From an uncultured Gammaproteobacteria bacterium (GTDB lineage: Bacteria; Pseudomonadota; Gammaproteobacteria; Arenicellales; JAANXG01), in NCBI GenBank assembly GCA_947259955.1, contig CAMYOI010000019.1, positions 1 through 45,254 on the forward strand: 45,254 nt of DNA, given 5' to 3'. The notes beneath the pieces were generated by a model that made no database searches, was not told the DNA's origin, and was given only the letters and a program-made list of their open reading frames with translations. A program made the translations under genes and the position numbers. Positions 37,479 to 45,254 of this stretch are shown here, one piece after another (positions within the stretch are counted from its first letter, which is position 1; the number at the start of each line of letters is the position of its first letter).

Positions 37479-38741
37479 GTGGTGGATGCTTTCAGCAGGC
37501 AGGGCTCCGAGCTGTACGCTGAAGACGTTGCGCTCAGCGCCATAGCGACACAGGTAGGAACGCCCTGCTATGTCTACTCCCGCGCGATAATCGAGTCGAA
37601 CTGGCGCGAATACGACCTCGGATTTGGCGGTCATCCTCATGCGATCTGCTATGCCGTCAAGGCCAATTCCAATCTCGAGGTGCTGCGGCTTCTAGCTGAT
37701 CTGGGTTCGTGGTTTGACATCGTATCCGGTGGGGAGCTGGAACGGGTGTTGCTGGCCGGAGGCTCTGCCGGCCGGGTTGTTTTTTCCGGGGTAGCGAAGA
37801 CCGCTGAAGAAATGGAAAGGGCGATTGGCGTCGGCATCCATTGCTTTGATGTCGAGTCGGTCGCCGAGCTAGAGAGGCTGAGCCGTATTGCGGTGCGACT
37901 TGGAAAAGTTGCACCGGTTGCGCTCAGAATCAATCCGGACGTCGACGCCGGAACCCATCCGTATATCGCTACCGGGCTGAAAGAGACCAAGTTTGGGATA
38001 GCTATCGACGACGCCATCACGACCTACCGCATGGCTGCTGATACGGCCAATATACGGATCACCGGCATCGCGGCGCATATCGGATCACAGATTACCGAAT
38101 CAGGCCCGTTCATCGATGCACTCGTGCGGATGTTGGAACTGATCGGGGAACTGGAAAATGAAGGCATCACCATCCGACACCTGGATATCGGCGGTGGTTT
38201 GGGTATCCGCTACCGGGACGAGTCACCCCCGGGAGCGCGGGAATTTATCGAGACGCTCGTTGATCGGGTGCGGGATCACCGCGCAGATCTCAAGTTGTAT
38301 ATAGAACCCGGGCGATCCATCGTGGGTAACGCCGGTGTCTTGCTCACCGGGGTGGAATATCTGAAATCCAACGGCGACACGCATTTCGCGGTGGTCGATG
38401 CCGGTCTGAACGACATCCTTCGTCCGGCACTCTACAATGCGTGGCAAAACATCGTTCCGGTGCAGGACAACCCCGGTTTGCGCTCCTGTGTTTATGATGT
38501 GGTGGGTCCGGTTTGCGAAACCGGAGACCGGCTTGGATCTCAGCGTGAGCTCGCTATCGAGGCCGGAGACGTTCTGGCAATCATGGACGCGGGTGCGTAC
38601 GGGCATGTCATGAGTTCCAACTACAACAGCCGGCCCCGGCCTCCGGAGGTTCTGGTGGATGGCGTCGAATTTCATATCGTCCGCAGGAGGGAAACCATCT
38701 CGGATATGACCGCTGCTGAATCCGCCCCACCGCAGGATTAG
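37479..38741 (+). CDS. lysA: Diaminopimelate decarboxylase
   Basis: 420 residues, PLP-dependent alanine-racemase fold enzyme; last step of lysine synthesis. Schiff-base Lys61 lies in CYAVKANSNLEVLRLL. HIGSQI, the glycine-rich LDIGGGLGIRY, the EPGRSIV phosphate site and the C-terminal PVCETGDRLG (active-site Cys) are all present. It begins GTG at 37479, 25 nt after lptM. In many relatives dapF follows; here another gene does. Confidence 0.97.
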   Translation: MVDAFSRQGSELYAEDVALSAIATQVGTPCYVYSRAIIESNWREYDLGFGGHPHAICYAVKANSNLEVLRLLADLGSWFDIVSGGELERVLLAGGSAGRVVFSGVAKTAEEMERAIGVGIHCFDVESVAELERLSRIAVRLGKVAPVALRINPDVDAGTHPYIATGLKETKFGIAIDDAITTYRMAADTANIRITGIAAHIGSQITESGPFIDALVRMLELIGELENEGITIRHLDIGGGLGIRYRDESPPGAREFIETLVDRVRDHRADLKLYIEPGRSIVGNAGVLLTGVEYLKSNGDTHFAVVDAGLNDILRPALYNAWQNIVPVQDNPGLRSCVYDVVGPVCETGDRLGSQRELAIEAGDVLAIMDAGAYGHVMSSNYNSRPRPPEVLVDGVEFHIVRRRETISDMTAAESAPPQD

Positions 38742-38754
38742 CCCGCATTTCGAT

Positions 38755-40029
38755 ATGCTGTTCCTGGTTTTGCAGTTGACGGAATTATTGCTGCCTAAAC
38801 GTAGTTTCCGGTTACTGTTTTCCGGGCTGTTGATGTTTACCTCAACTGGCCATGCATTCGACTACGAAGATCTGGTCGACCTAATCAGCTCGAAAAACAT
38901 CACCGCCATAGAACAGGTGCTGCCGAACCTGCCCGACGAGTATCTGGAAAGTTACACCCTCGTTCATCACAGCCGCAGTCTGCACGGCGCCTCCCATGAT
39001 TTCCCGCGCGCCATACTTTTTGGAAAGGATGCAAAATTGATGCTCACCTTCAACGGGAGTGCTGGCCAGCGCAGATACAACGATCTCGAGATCATGCAGT
39101 TCAGGGACGAAGCATCGGTTTTCGAGCTGCGTTCCGTATCTTTCGAAAACGGGGTCAGGTTTTCACAAAGGAATCCCGCGCTGTGTCTGGGGTGCCACGG
39201 AGCCGATCCGCGGCCAATATGGAGCAGCTATGAATACTCAGAGGACAAGGGGGTGGTTCACTGGCCGGGCTTCTATGGGTCCACCCACGATGCGCCGGTG
39301 CTGAACGGGGACGAAAAAGCCGCGTTCGACCGTTTCCGTGCACGTGCAAGGACGCACCCGAGGTATCGATTTCTGAAACTCCGGCATCCGGGGTCGCAGT
39401 GGTATCCCTACGGCGCCGGTCCCTTCAAACACCAGTTCAGACCCAACAACAGGCTGGGTAATCTGCTGGCTCGACTCAATGCCAAAAGACTGGCACGCCA
39501 TCTTCGAAGAGGTGCGTTCTATGGTGATTATCCCAGCTTGTCGATGTTGTGGGTACTGCAGTGTCCTGAGATCTCGAACGATCCCTTCATGGTTTTCATA
39601 GAAGATCGATTTCGCCAGCAGTATCCCAACCTTGGAAATGTCCTGGAGCGCCTGACCGGAGCACGGGAGCGCGTCGCATTCATGCTCGAGAAACTGCTGT
39701 TGGGTCCGACGGTGTTTACATGGAATATGAGTCTCGAGCCGACCATCGATGAACCCCGTTTTTTTACCGGCATAGTGCATATCGACGAACTGGTCGCGGC
39801 CGAGCTGCTGGGCGGTATGCCCAGGGATCACTGGTTGCGGGATTTTTATACACCGTGGACCCAGCGCGAGCTGTACGACACCTTCAAACCCGGTTACTAC
39901 GACGCAAATGTGGCGCCGGGCGGCGTCGGTGAGGATTACGATTCAGTCGGCGTATTCTACGACCGCGATCACGCTCGAGGGGCATGCCAGGAGCTGCTGC
40001 GACAAGCCTCGTCGGAAATCGATTACTGA
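38755..40029 (+). CDS. Exported protein of unnamed family with a CxxCH heme-type motif
   Basis: 424 residues. An N-terminal hydrophobic export segment (FRLLFSGLLMFTSTGHA) precedes the mature protein. One c-type heme motif is visible, C144-L-G-C147-H148, within ALCLGCHGADPRPIW; further on are HWPGFYGS and YRFLKLRHPG. No second CxxCH and no recognisable cytochrome c fold surround it. I recall RPIW/WPGxYG-containing CxxCHG proteins in other Gram-negatives, without an assigned role. It follows lysA by 13 nt and precedes aroE by 9 nt, so it is probably co-transcribed. A periplasmic mono-heme protein is likely; its function is unknown. Confidence 0.8.
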   Translation: MLFLVLQLTELLLPKRSFRLLFSGLLMFTSTGHAFDYEDLVDLISSKNITAIEQVLPNLPDEYLESYTLVHHSRSLHGASHDFPRAILFGKDAKLMLTFNGSAGQRRYNDLEIMQFRDEASVFELRSVSFENGVRFSQRNPALCLGCHGADPRPIWSSYEYSEDKGVVHWPGFYGSTHDAPVLNGDEKAAFDRFRARARTHPRYRFLKLRHPGSQWYPYGAGPFKHQFRPNNRLGNLLARLNAKRLARHLRRGAFYGDYPSLSMLWVLQCPEISNDPFMVFIEDRFRQQYPNLGNVLERLTGARERVAFMLEKLLLGPTVFTWNMSLEPTIDEPRFFTGIVHIDELVAAELLGGMPRDHWLRDFYTPWTQRELYDTFKPGYYDANVAPGGVGEDYDSVGVFYDRDHARGACQELLRQASSEIDY

Positions 40030-40038
40030 GCGCGGAAG

Positions 40039-40890
40039 ATGTCCGATATCTTCGATTTCGACAGACCGCCACCGCTGTACGCGGTGATGGGAAATCCGGT
40101 TGAACACAGCAGGTCGCCTGAAATTCATCAGATGTTTGCACGACAGTGCTCGCTTCAAATCGACTACACGAAAATCCATGTTGAAGTCGGTGGGTTCCCG
40201 CAGGCGGTGAGCAGTTTCCAGGCCAGCGGGGGACGTGGGCTGAACGTTACGGTTCCCTTCAAGATGGAAGCACGCAGATTGTGCGATGTGTGCAGTGACC
40301 GGGCGGCGCTTGCCGGCGCGGTTAACACGCTGTGGTTCGATGACGCCGTAATTCACGGCGACAACACGGACGGCATTGGAATTTGCAACGATATCACCTT
40401 GAATATCGGTCAAACCATCACCGGCAGTCGCTTGTTGCTGCTGGGTGCCGGTGGCGCCGTGCGCGGGGTGCTGGGACAGATACTGGGCCAGCGCCCATCA
40501 TGCGTGGTGGTCGCAAATCGCACCGTGGATAAGGCGATAGAACTGACCAATCATTATCAGGCTCATGGCGAAATCCGCGGATGCGGGTTCGATGAGCTGG
40601 AAGGTTCGTCCTTCGATATCGTGATCAATGGCACCGCGGCAAGCCTGTACGGAGACATCCCCGATTTACCGGCCATGGGTCTTGCCGAAGAAACCCTGGC
40701 TTACGATATGATGTATTCCGACGAGGCCACCGTATTCATGAACTGGGCGTTGGAGCGCGGCATGACGCGAGTCTGCGATGGTCTCGGGATGCTGGTAGAG
40801 CAGGCGGCGGAATCGTTTGCTATCTGGCACGGGGTTCGGCCGGAAACCGGGCCGGTGATTCACTCGATGAGGAAGCCGGGCACGGACTGA
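40039..40890 (+). CDS. aroE: Shikimate dehydrogenase (NADP+)
   Basis: 283 residues. It reduces 3-dehydroshikimate in the aromatic amino acid pathway. AVMGNPVEHSRSPEIHQMFA with the shikimate-binding SRSP, NVTVPFKMEA with the catalytic Lys, AVNTLWFDD, GDNTDGIG, and the Rossmann motif LLGAGGAVRGVL are all present. It ends 6 nt from the convergent gor gene. Confidence 0.96.
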   Translation: MSDIFDFDRPPPLYAVMGNPVEHSRSPEIHQMFARQCSLQIDYTKIHVEVGGFPQAVSSFQASGGRGLNVTVPFKMEARRLCDVCSDRAALAGAVNTLWFDDAVIHGDNTDGIGICNDITLNIGQTITGSRLLLLGAGGAVRGVLGQILGQRPSCVVVANRTVDKAIELTNHYQAHGEIRGCGFDELEGSSFDIVINGTAASLYGDIPDLPAMGLAEETLAYDMMYSDEATVFMNWALERGMTRVCDGLGMLVEQAAESFAIWHGVRPETGPVIHSMRKPGTD

Positions 40891-40896
40891 GATCGA

Positions 40897-42249
40897 CTAT
40901 CCCAACGTGACCAGCTCTTCCGCTGCTGTCGGGTGTATCGCCACGGTGTTGTCGAAGTCGGCCTTGGTCGCACCCATTTTCACCGCGACCGAGAAACCCT
41001 GGATGATCTCGTCCGCGAATTCACCGGCGATATGGCAGCCGACTATCTTCTCCTCCGCGCCCGTAGTCACGAGTTTGGCCACCGTGGGCACCTTGTGCTC
41101 CAGGGTAGCGTAGTACATGTTGACGAACTGACTGCGGTATACACGCACCGAGTCCCTGCCAAACTTTTCGATAGCCTCGTTTTCCGTTAGACCGACTGTG
41201 CCGATTGGTGGATGGCTGAATACCACACTCGCCACGTTGTCGTAATCGAGACGGGCGCGCGGCTCGCCGTTGAACAGTCTGTCGGCGAGGCGTCTTCCGG
41301 CGGCGATGGCGACCGGGGTAAGTTCGATGCGGCCGGATACATCGCCCAGGGCGTAGACATTTTCGACGTTCGTGTTCTGAAACGGATCGGTTGCGATATA
41401 GCCCCGGTCATCCAGGGAGATACCCGCACGATCTAGGCCGAGACCGGAGGTGTTCGGCTCGCGTCCGACCGCCCAAATAACACAGTCGAGCCGTTCGATG
41501 CGGCGGCCGTCCTTCGCGTGCAGCGCCAGAGAACCGCAGTCGTCCCGGCTCAAGGCACTGACCAGGAATCGGGTTTCGAAATGCACTCCGGATAATTCCA
41601 TCTGCTGCATTACCAGCTCATGCAGGTCGTGGTCGAACGGTCTCAAGACCTTGTCCTTCCGAAGAACCTGCACGACTTCGCTGCCGAGGGCGTTCATGAC
41701 GCCGCTGAACTCGGTTGCAATGTAGCCCGCGCCGACTATGGCGAGCCGCCGTGGCTGCTCTTCAAGCTCGAAAAAGCCGTCGCTGTCGATGGCAAGCTCC
41801 CCGCCTGGAACGACCGCGACGACGGGGTGACCTCCGGTTGCGATCAGGACGTGGTCGGCCCGATAAGATGTCCCGTCCACCTCGACCGTGTCGGCCGCGG
41901 TGAATTGGCCATGGCCGATGATTTTGTCGATCCCCGAAGCATCGAGATTGCGGTGGTAGATGCCGTTAAGGCGTAAGACATAGGCGTCCCGGGCTTTCTT
42001 GATAGTCTTCCAGTCAAATCCCTTCAGTTCGACGTCGAAGCCGTAGCCTTTGGCATGATGGAGCACTTCGCCGATCCTGGACGCGTTCCACATGACCTTC
42101 TTGGGGACACAGCCCACGTTGACGCAGGTGCCGCCCATACGGTTGCCTTCGATCAATGCGACACTGGCGCCGTGTTTTGCGGCGCGCCGGGCCGAGGCAA
42201 TGCCGCCGCTGCCGCCTCCGATCACGAGATAGTCGTAGCGCTTGGTCAT
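40897..42249 (-). CDS. gor: Glutathione-disulfide reductase
   Basis: 450 residues, flavoprotein disulfide reductase. FAD-binding [16 protein letters not shown], the redox disulfide Cys42/Cys47 in [18 protein letters not shown], the NADPH-binding [17 protein letters not shown] with [10 protein letters not shown] after it, and the C-terminal dimer-interface [11 protein letters not shown] with the catalytic His are present. The [13 protein letters not shown] form and the Arg-rich NADPH site favour glutathione reductase over lipoamide dehydrogenase. It is divergent from prlC. Confidence 0.94.
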   Translation of the reverse strand: MTKRYDYLVIGGGSGGIASARRAAKHGASVALIEGNRMGGTCVNVGCVPKKVMWNASRIGEVLHHAKGYGFDVELKGFDWKTIKKARDAYVLRLNGIYHRNLDASGIDKIIGHGQFTAADTVEVDGTSYRADHVLIATGGHPVVAVVPGGELAIDSDGFFELEEQPRRLAIVGAGYIATEFSGVMNALGSEVVQVLRKDKVLRPFDHDLHELVMQQMELSGVHFETRFLVSALSRDDCGSLALHAKDGRRIERLDCVIWAVGREPNTSGLGLDRAGISLDDRGYIATDPFQNTNVENVYALGDVSGRIELTPVAIAAGRRLADRLFNGEPRARLDYDNVASVVFSHPPIGTVGLTENEAIEKFGRDSVRVYRSQFVNMYYATLEHKVPTVAKLVTTGAEEKIVGCHIAGEFADEIIQGFSVAVKMGATKADFDNTVAIHPTAAEELVTLG

Positions 42250-42348
42250 CTTGTTTCAATCGTGGTGGGGTGCGGAACTGTACAGCATAACTCGTATCCG
42301 TGATACTTGACGGATTCCTCCAACCACGCCCGATCCCGATGCCTCCCG

Positions 42349-44436
42349 ATGGTTAGAATCCGAAACCCATTACTCGATATGAAGCGCCTGCCGGTGTTCA
42401 GCGAGATCAGGCCTGAACATATTCAGCCCGCGATCGATTGCGTGCTCCTCGAGAACCGGCGGTGTATAGAAAAGCTGCAGTCAAAATCAGGTAAGGCGAC
42501 CTGGGATTCTTTTGTTCGGCCCCTGGAAGAGCTCGAGGATCGATTGTCCAAAACCTGGTCACCGGTATCTCACCTTAACTCGGTCAAGGACAGCGAGGCG
42601 CTCCGCCGGGAGTACGAGGCGTGCTTGCCCAAGCTGGCCGCATACGAAACGGAACTCGGCCAGAATCAAAAAATATTCGCGGGATTTAAAGCTATCAAGG
42701 CCGGCCCCGAATTCGAGTCTCTGGATCAGGCCCAGCGGATGACCGTTGACCACGCCTTGCGAGACTTCCATTTGTCGGGCGTGGATCTGCCGACGCGGAA
42801 GAAACTGCGATTCAAGGAGATTCAAGAGCGACTGTCCATCCTCGGCAATCAGTTCGAGCGCAACCTGCTGGATGCCACCCATGCTTGGCAGCTGGATATC
42901 CGCGATAGCGGGGATCTTCGTGGTATTCCCCCAACGTCGCTGGATATGGCTCGGCAAATGGCGCGGGAAAACGAGCAGGAAGGTTGGCGATTTACACTCG
43001 ACATGCCTTCTTACCTGGCGTTCATGACTTATGCGGACGACTCCTCCCTGCGCCAGACGATGTACGAGGCCTTCGTCACGAGGGCAAGCGAACAGGGCCC
43101 CGACGGCGGTAAGTACGACAATGCCGACGGCATGGTCGAAATCTTGGAATTGCGTCGGGAAATGTCACGTTTGCTTGGATTTGAAAATTACGCCGAGGTT
43201 TCGATGGCGACGAAAATGGCTCATTCCCCTGGTCAGACGATCGAATTCCTGCTGGACCTCGCCCGGCGCGCCCGGCCCATGGCCGAACTGGAGATCGAGG
43301 AATTGCGTAGATTTGCGGCTGACGAACTGGGTATCACGCGGCTAGAAGCGTGGGATGTTCTGTATGTGTCCGAAAAACAGAAACAGTCGCTATACGATTT
43401 TACCGAAGAAGAAATCCGGCCTTATTTCCCCGTGGACCGTGTGTTGAACGGCATGTTCAGCGTCGTCAGCCGATTGTACGGGCTGGAAATCGAGCGCATA
43501 CCGAATGTGGATGTGTGGGACCCGGAGGTTCGGTTCTATCAGATTCAGGATTCCAAGGGTGAGGTACGCGGCCAGTTCTATGTCGATCTCCATGTACGTT
43601 CGAACAAGCGCGGCGGCGCATGGATGGACGCGTTTGCGAACCGGAAGCGGATTGGCAACGCGGTGCAGATTCCGGTTGCCTATCTGACCTGCAATTTCAC
43701 CATTCCCACGGTCGACAAACCCGCCCTGCTGACCCATGAGGATGTGATCACGCTGTTTCATGAGTTCGGCCATGGTCTGCACCACCTGCTGACCAGGGTA
43801 GACTACCTCAGCGTCTCGGGTATCAATGGTGTCGCATGGGATGCGGTTGAGCTGCCGAGTCAGTTCATGGAGAACTGGTGCTGGCAGAGCGAGGCCCTCG
43901 AGCTGATCGGCAGCCATTATGAGAGCGGTGAATCGTTACCGGATGATCTGTTGGCAAAAATGAAACAGGCCCGGAACTTTCAGTCCGGAATGCAGTTATT
44001 GAGGCAAATCGAGTTCGCGCTGTTCGACATGCGGCTGCACTCGGATTTCGGAGGCCGGGATAGCAGCGACATGCAGGCGCTGCTCGACGAGATACGGGGC
44101 GAAATCGCCGTGATCGTGCCGCCCGCTTACAACAGATTCCAGAACAGCTTTTCGCATATATTCGCCGGCGGGTATGCGGCGGGCTACTACAGCTATAAAT
44201 GGGCGGAAGTGCTCTCGGCCGACGCATTCAGCCTGTTCGAGGAACGGGGAATTTTCGACCGGGCGACCGGGCAGTCGTTTCTGTCCAAAATCCTCGAGAC
44301 GGGTGGTTCGGTGGACCCGCTCGACGCATTCATTTCGTTTCGCGGTCGCGGGCCGAAGGTTGATGCCCTGTTGCGCCACAGCGGGCGGGCTGGGGGGCGC
44401 CGGCGTGCCCGAAAATCAGGCCGCAAGGTGAGGTAA
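42349..44436 (+). CDS. prlC: Oligopeptidase A (M3 family)
   Basis: 695 residues from the ATG at 42349; the track's TTG at 42307 adds residues before the family N-terminus (NPLLDMKRLPVFSEIRPEHI). The thermolysin-like zinc motif HEFGHGLHH begins at about residue 471. GINGVAWDAVELPSQFMENW and FAGGYAAGYYSYKWAEVLSA are M3 signatures. It is a cytoplasmic peptidase that degrades signal peptides and other oligopeptides. The C-terminus carries an unusual basic tail (GRAGGRRRARKSGRKVR). Confidence 0.95.
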   Translation: MVRIRNPLLDMKRLPVFSEIRPEHIQPAIDCVLLENRRCIEKLQSKSGKATWDSFVRPLEELEDRLSKTWSPVSHLNSVKDSEALRREYEACLPKLAAYETELGQNQKIFAGFKAIKAGPEFESLDQAQRMTVDHALRDFHLSGVDLPTRKKLRFKEIQERLSILGNQFERNLLDATHAWQLDIRDSGDLRGIPPTSLDMARQMARENEQEGWRFTLDMPSYLAFMTYADDSSLRQTMYEAFVTRASEQGPDGGKYDNADGMVEILELRREMSRLLGFENYAEVSMATKMAHSPGQTIEFLLDLARRARPMAELEIEELRRFAADELGITRLEAWDVLYVSEKQKQSLYDFTEEEIRPYFPVDRVLNGMFSVVSRLYGLEIERIPNVDVWDPEVRFYQIQDSKGEVRGQFYVDLHVRSNKRGGAWMDAFANRKRIGNAVQIPVAYLTCNFTIPTVDKPALLTHEDVITLFHEFGHGLHHLLTRVDYLSVSGINGVAWDAVELPSQFMENWCWQSEALELIGSHYESGESLPDDLLAKMKQARNFQSGMQLLRQIEFALFDMRLHSDFGGRDSSDMQALLDEIRGEIAVIVPPAYNRFQNSFSHIFAGGYAAGYYSYKWAEVLSADAFSLFEERGIFDRATGQSFLSKILETGGSVDPLDAFISFRGRGPKVDALLRHSGRAGGRRRARKSGRKVR

Positions 44437-44463
44437 CCCGGAGTTTCGTCTATACTTAGCCCG

Positions 44464-45111
44464 ATGAACAGATTCGCGATATTGGTGTTCAGCACGATTC
44501 TCGTGGCGGCCTCGGCGCAGGCCCAGAATTTGTACAAGTGGGTGGACGAGGACGGAAACATCACCTACCAGGACAGCCCCCCGCCCGGGGCGTCTGATGA
44601 TGCAAAACCATACGCCGAGGATGCGGAGGTGGCCGCAGAACGCTCCGATGCCGCGGGCCCCGATGTATCGGTAACGCTGTATACGGTGCCCGTTTGCGAT
44701 GCCTGCGATCTGGTGCGCAACCTGCTTGAAAAAAACAGGATTCCATTCGAGGAAAAAGACGCCGGCAGCAGCGTATCCGTGCAAGACGAACTCATGGAAC
44801 GTGCCGGCCAGTTGTCGGTTCCGATGCTGGCGATCGGTGACGGCCTGGTCAGTGGTTACAGCTCGAACGCGATTAATACCGCGCTAAGCAGCGCGGGATT
44901 CATTCTCGGTGGCAGTGCATCCATAGACGATGATGCGGAGCCGCCGTCGGGTGCCGCACTGTCCGAGGACGAAGTCACGCAGCAGGCCGCGGACGCGGCT
45001 GCCGAGCTCACCGCGGACCTGGAAGAGCTGGGTAACGATCCCGGCCTCATCGAAGATGTCGTCGAGGAGATCCCCGAGGAAGAGCAGATCAAGGTCCGAG
45101 TCGGCGAGTAG
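44464..45111 (+). CDS. DUF4124-glutaredoxin fusion, exported
   Basis: 215 residues. A signal peptide ([17 protein letters not shown]) is followed by a DUF4124 module ([20 protein letters not shown]), then a glutaredoxin-like thioredoxin fold ([20 protein letters not shown]) with the redox motif CDAC and a cis-Pro in [11 protein letters not shown]. The last 60 residues are very acidic and low in complexity. It is likely a periplasmic thiol-redox protein; the partner is unknown. The start lies 27 nt after prlC, and an exonuclease III gene follows. Confidence 0.85.
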   Translation: MNRFAILVFSTILVAASAQAQNLYKWVDEDGNITYQDSPPPGASDDAKPYAEDAEVAAERSDAAGPDVSVTLYTVPVCDACDLVRNLLEKNRIPFEEKDAGSSVSVQDELMERAGQLSVPMLAIGDGLVSGYSSNAINTALSSAGFILGGSASIDDDAEPPSGAALSEDEVTQQAADAAAELTADLEELGNDPGLIEDVVEEIPEEEQIKVRVGE

Positions 45112-45179
45112 CTGTTCGAAGCGCGCCTCGTTCGAGCCTGGCGGGAAGCAGGTTTCACAGTTCCCAACCTCCGCACCGG

Positions 45180-45254
45180 ATGAAAATAGCAACCTGGAAC
45201 GTCAATTCGCTGAGGGTGAGGCTGCCTCATGTGCTGGATTGGGTAGCCGATAAC
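45180..45254 (+). CDS. xthA: Exodeoxyribonuclease III, N-terminal fragment (cut by window)
   Basis: The last 25 codons begin ATG at 45180 and read [20 protein letters not shown], the signature N-terminus of the ExoIII/AP endonuclease family, with the metal-site Asn in WNVNS. This is below the ORF track's length cutoff. The gene continues beyond the window. It repairs abasic sites. Confidence 0.88.
   Translation, partial: MKIATWNVNSLRVRLPHVLDWVADN

Overview
The window is a dense stretch of chromosome from a gammaproteobacterium. The evidence is gene order: ftsY-ftsE-ftsX-rpoH; argH divergent from algZ/algR-hemC-hemD-hemX-hemY (the Pseudomonas-type arrangement); lptM-lysA; rsmD-coaD-ferredoxin; ntrY-ntrX-trkA-trkH; and prlC. 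I cannot name a genus. No rRNA, tRNA, CRISPR array, phage or transposase was seen. Almost everything is housekeeping, with short intergenic gaps and many 1-56 nt gene overlaps.

Layout. 1-5093: C-terminal part of NtrY, NtrX, and the TrkA/TrkH potassium system. 5260-7332: an RND/MMPL exporter that seems to lack an internal block. 7333-7588: an inverted-repeat element and an AT-rich island. 7589-10138 (minus): two glycosyltransferase-fold proteins of the TIGR04282/TIGR04283 type overlapping argG. 10268-14402: a 31-residue membrane peptide missed by the ORF track, a urate-hydroxylase-like membrane protein, argD, an orphan FbpC-type ATPase coupled to a secreted protein, and a stand-alone WYL-domain protein. 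14517-17971 (minus): rpoH, ftsX, ftsE, ftsY, with a perfect CIRCE operator in front of rpoH. 18244-24017: an M16 protease pair (one with, one without the zinc motif), rsmD, coaD, a 4Fe-4S ferredoxin and ggt. 24019-27005 (minus): a bacterial dynamin and a frameshifted mutM. 27074-28099: a ferredoxin-NAD(P)H reductase. 28134-35395 (minus): hemY, hemX, hemD, hemC, an AlgR-type regulator and two tandem LytS/AlgZ-type kinases. 35396-35766: a structured intergenic region with a strong minus-strand terminator and a possible small RNA or attenuator. 35767-45254: argH, lptM, lysA, an unnamed CxxCH protein, aroE, gor (minus), prlC, a DUF4124-glutaredoxin protein and the start of an exonuclease III gene.

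How the genes relate. Arginine synthesis (argG, argD, argH), tetrapyrrole synthesis (hemC, hemD plus hemX/hemY), lysine and shikimate steps, cell division and SRP-receptor genes, potassium uptake and thiol redox are all represented. Regulation visible in the sequence is the NtrY/NtrX pair, the AlgZ/AlgR-like system at the head of the hem genes, and HrcA/CIRCE control of rpoH.

The most notable points are: (1) rpoH carries a perfect CIRCE site, yet its reading frame loses sigma region 4.2; (2) mutM is split by a frameshift that separates the catalytic MPELPEVE N-terminus from the rest; (3) the RND exporter has an apparent in-frame internal deletion; (4) NtrX lacks GAFTGA and has Gln in place of the Walker B Glu; (5) there is a candidate small RNA or attenuator between argH and the kinase operon; (6) a mono-heme-like CxxCH secreted protein of unnamed family sits where dapF often follows lysA. 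Lesions 1-3 could be real gene decay or assembly error; raw reads would decide. I did not find a clearly new multi-gene system such as a defence island or biosynthetic cluster.
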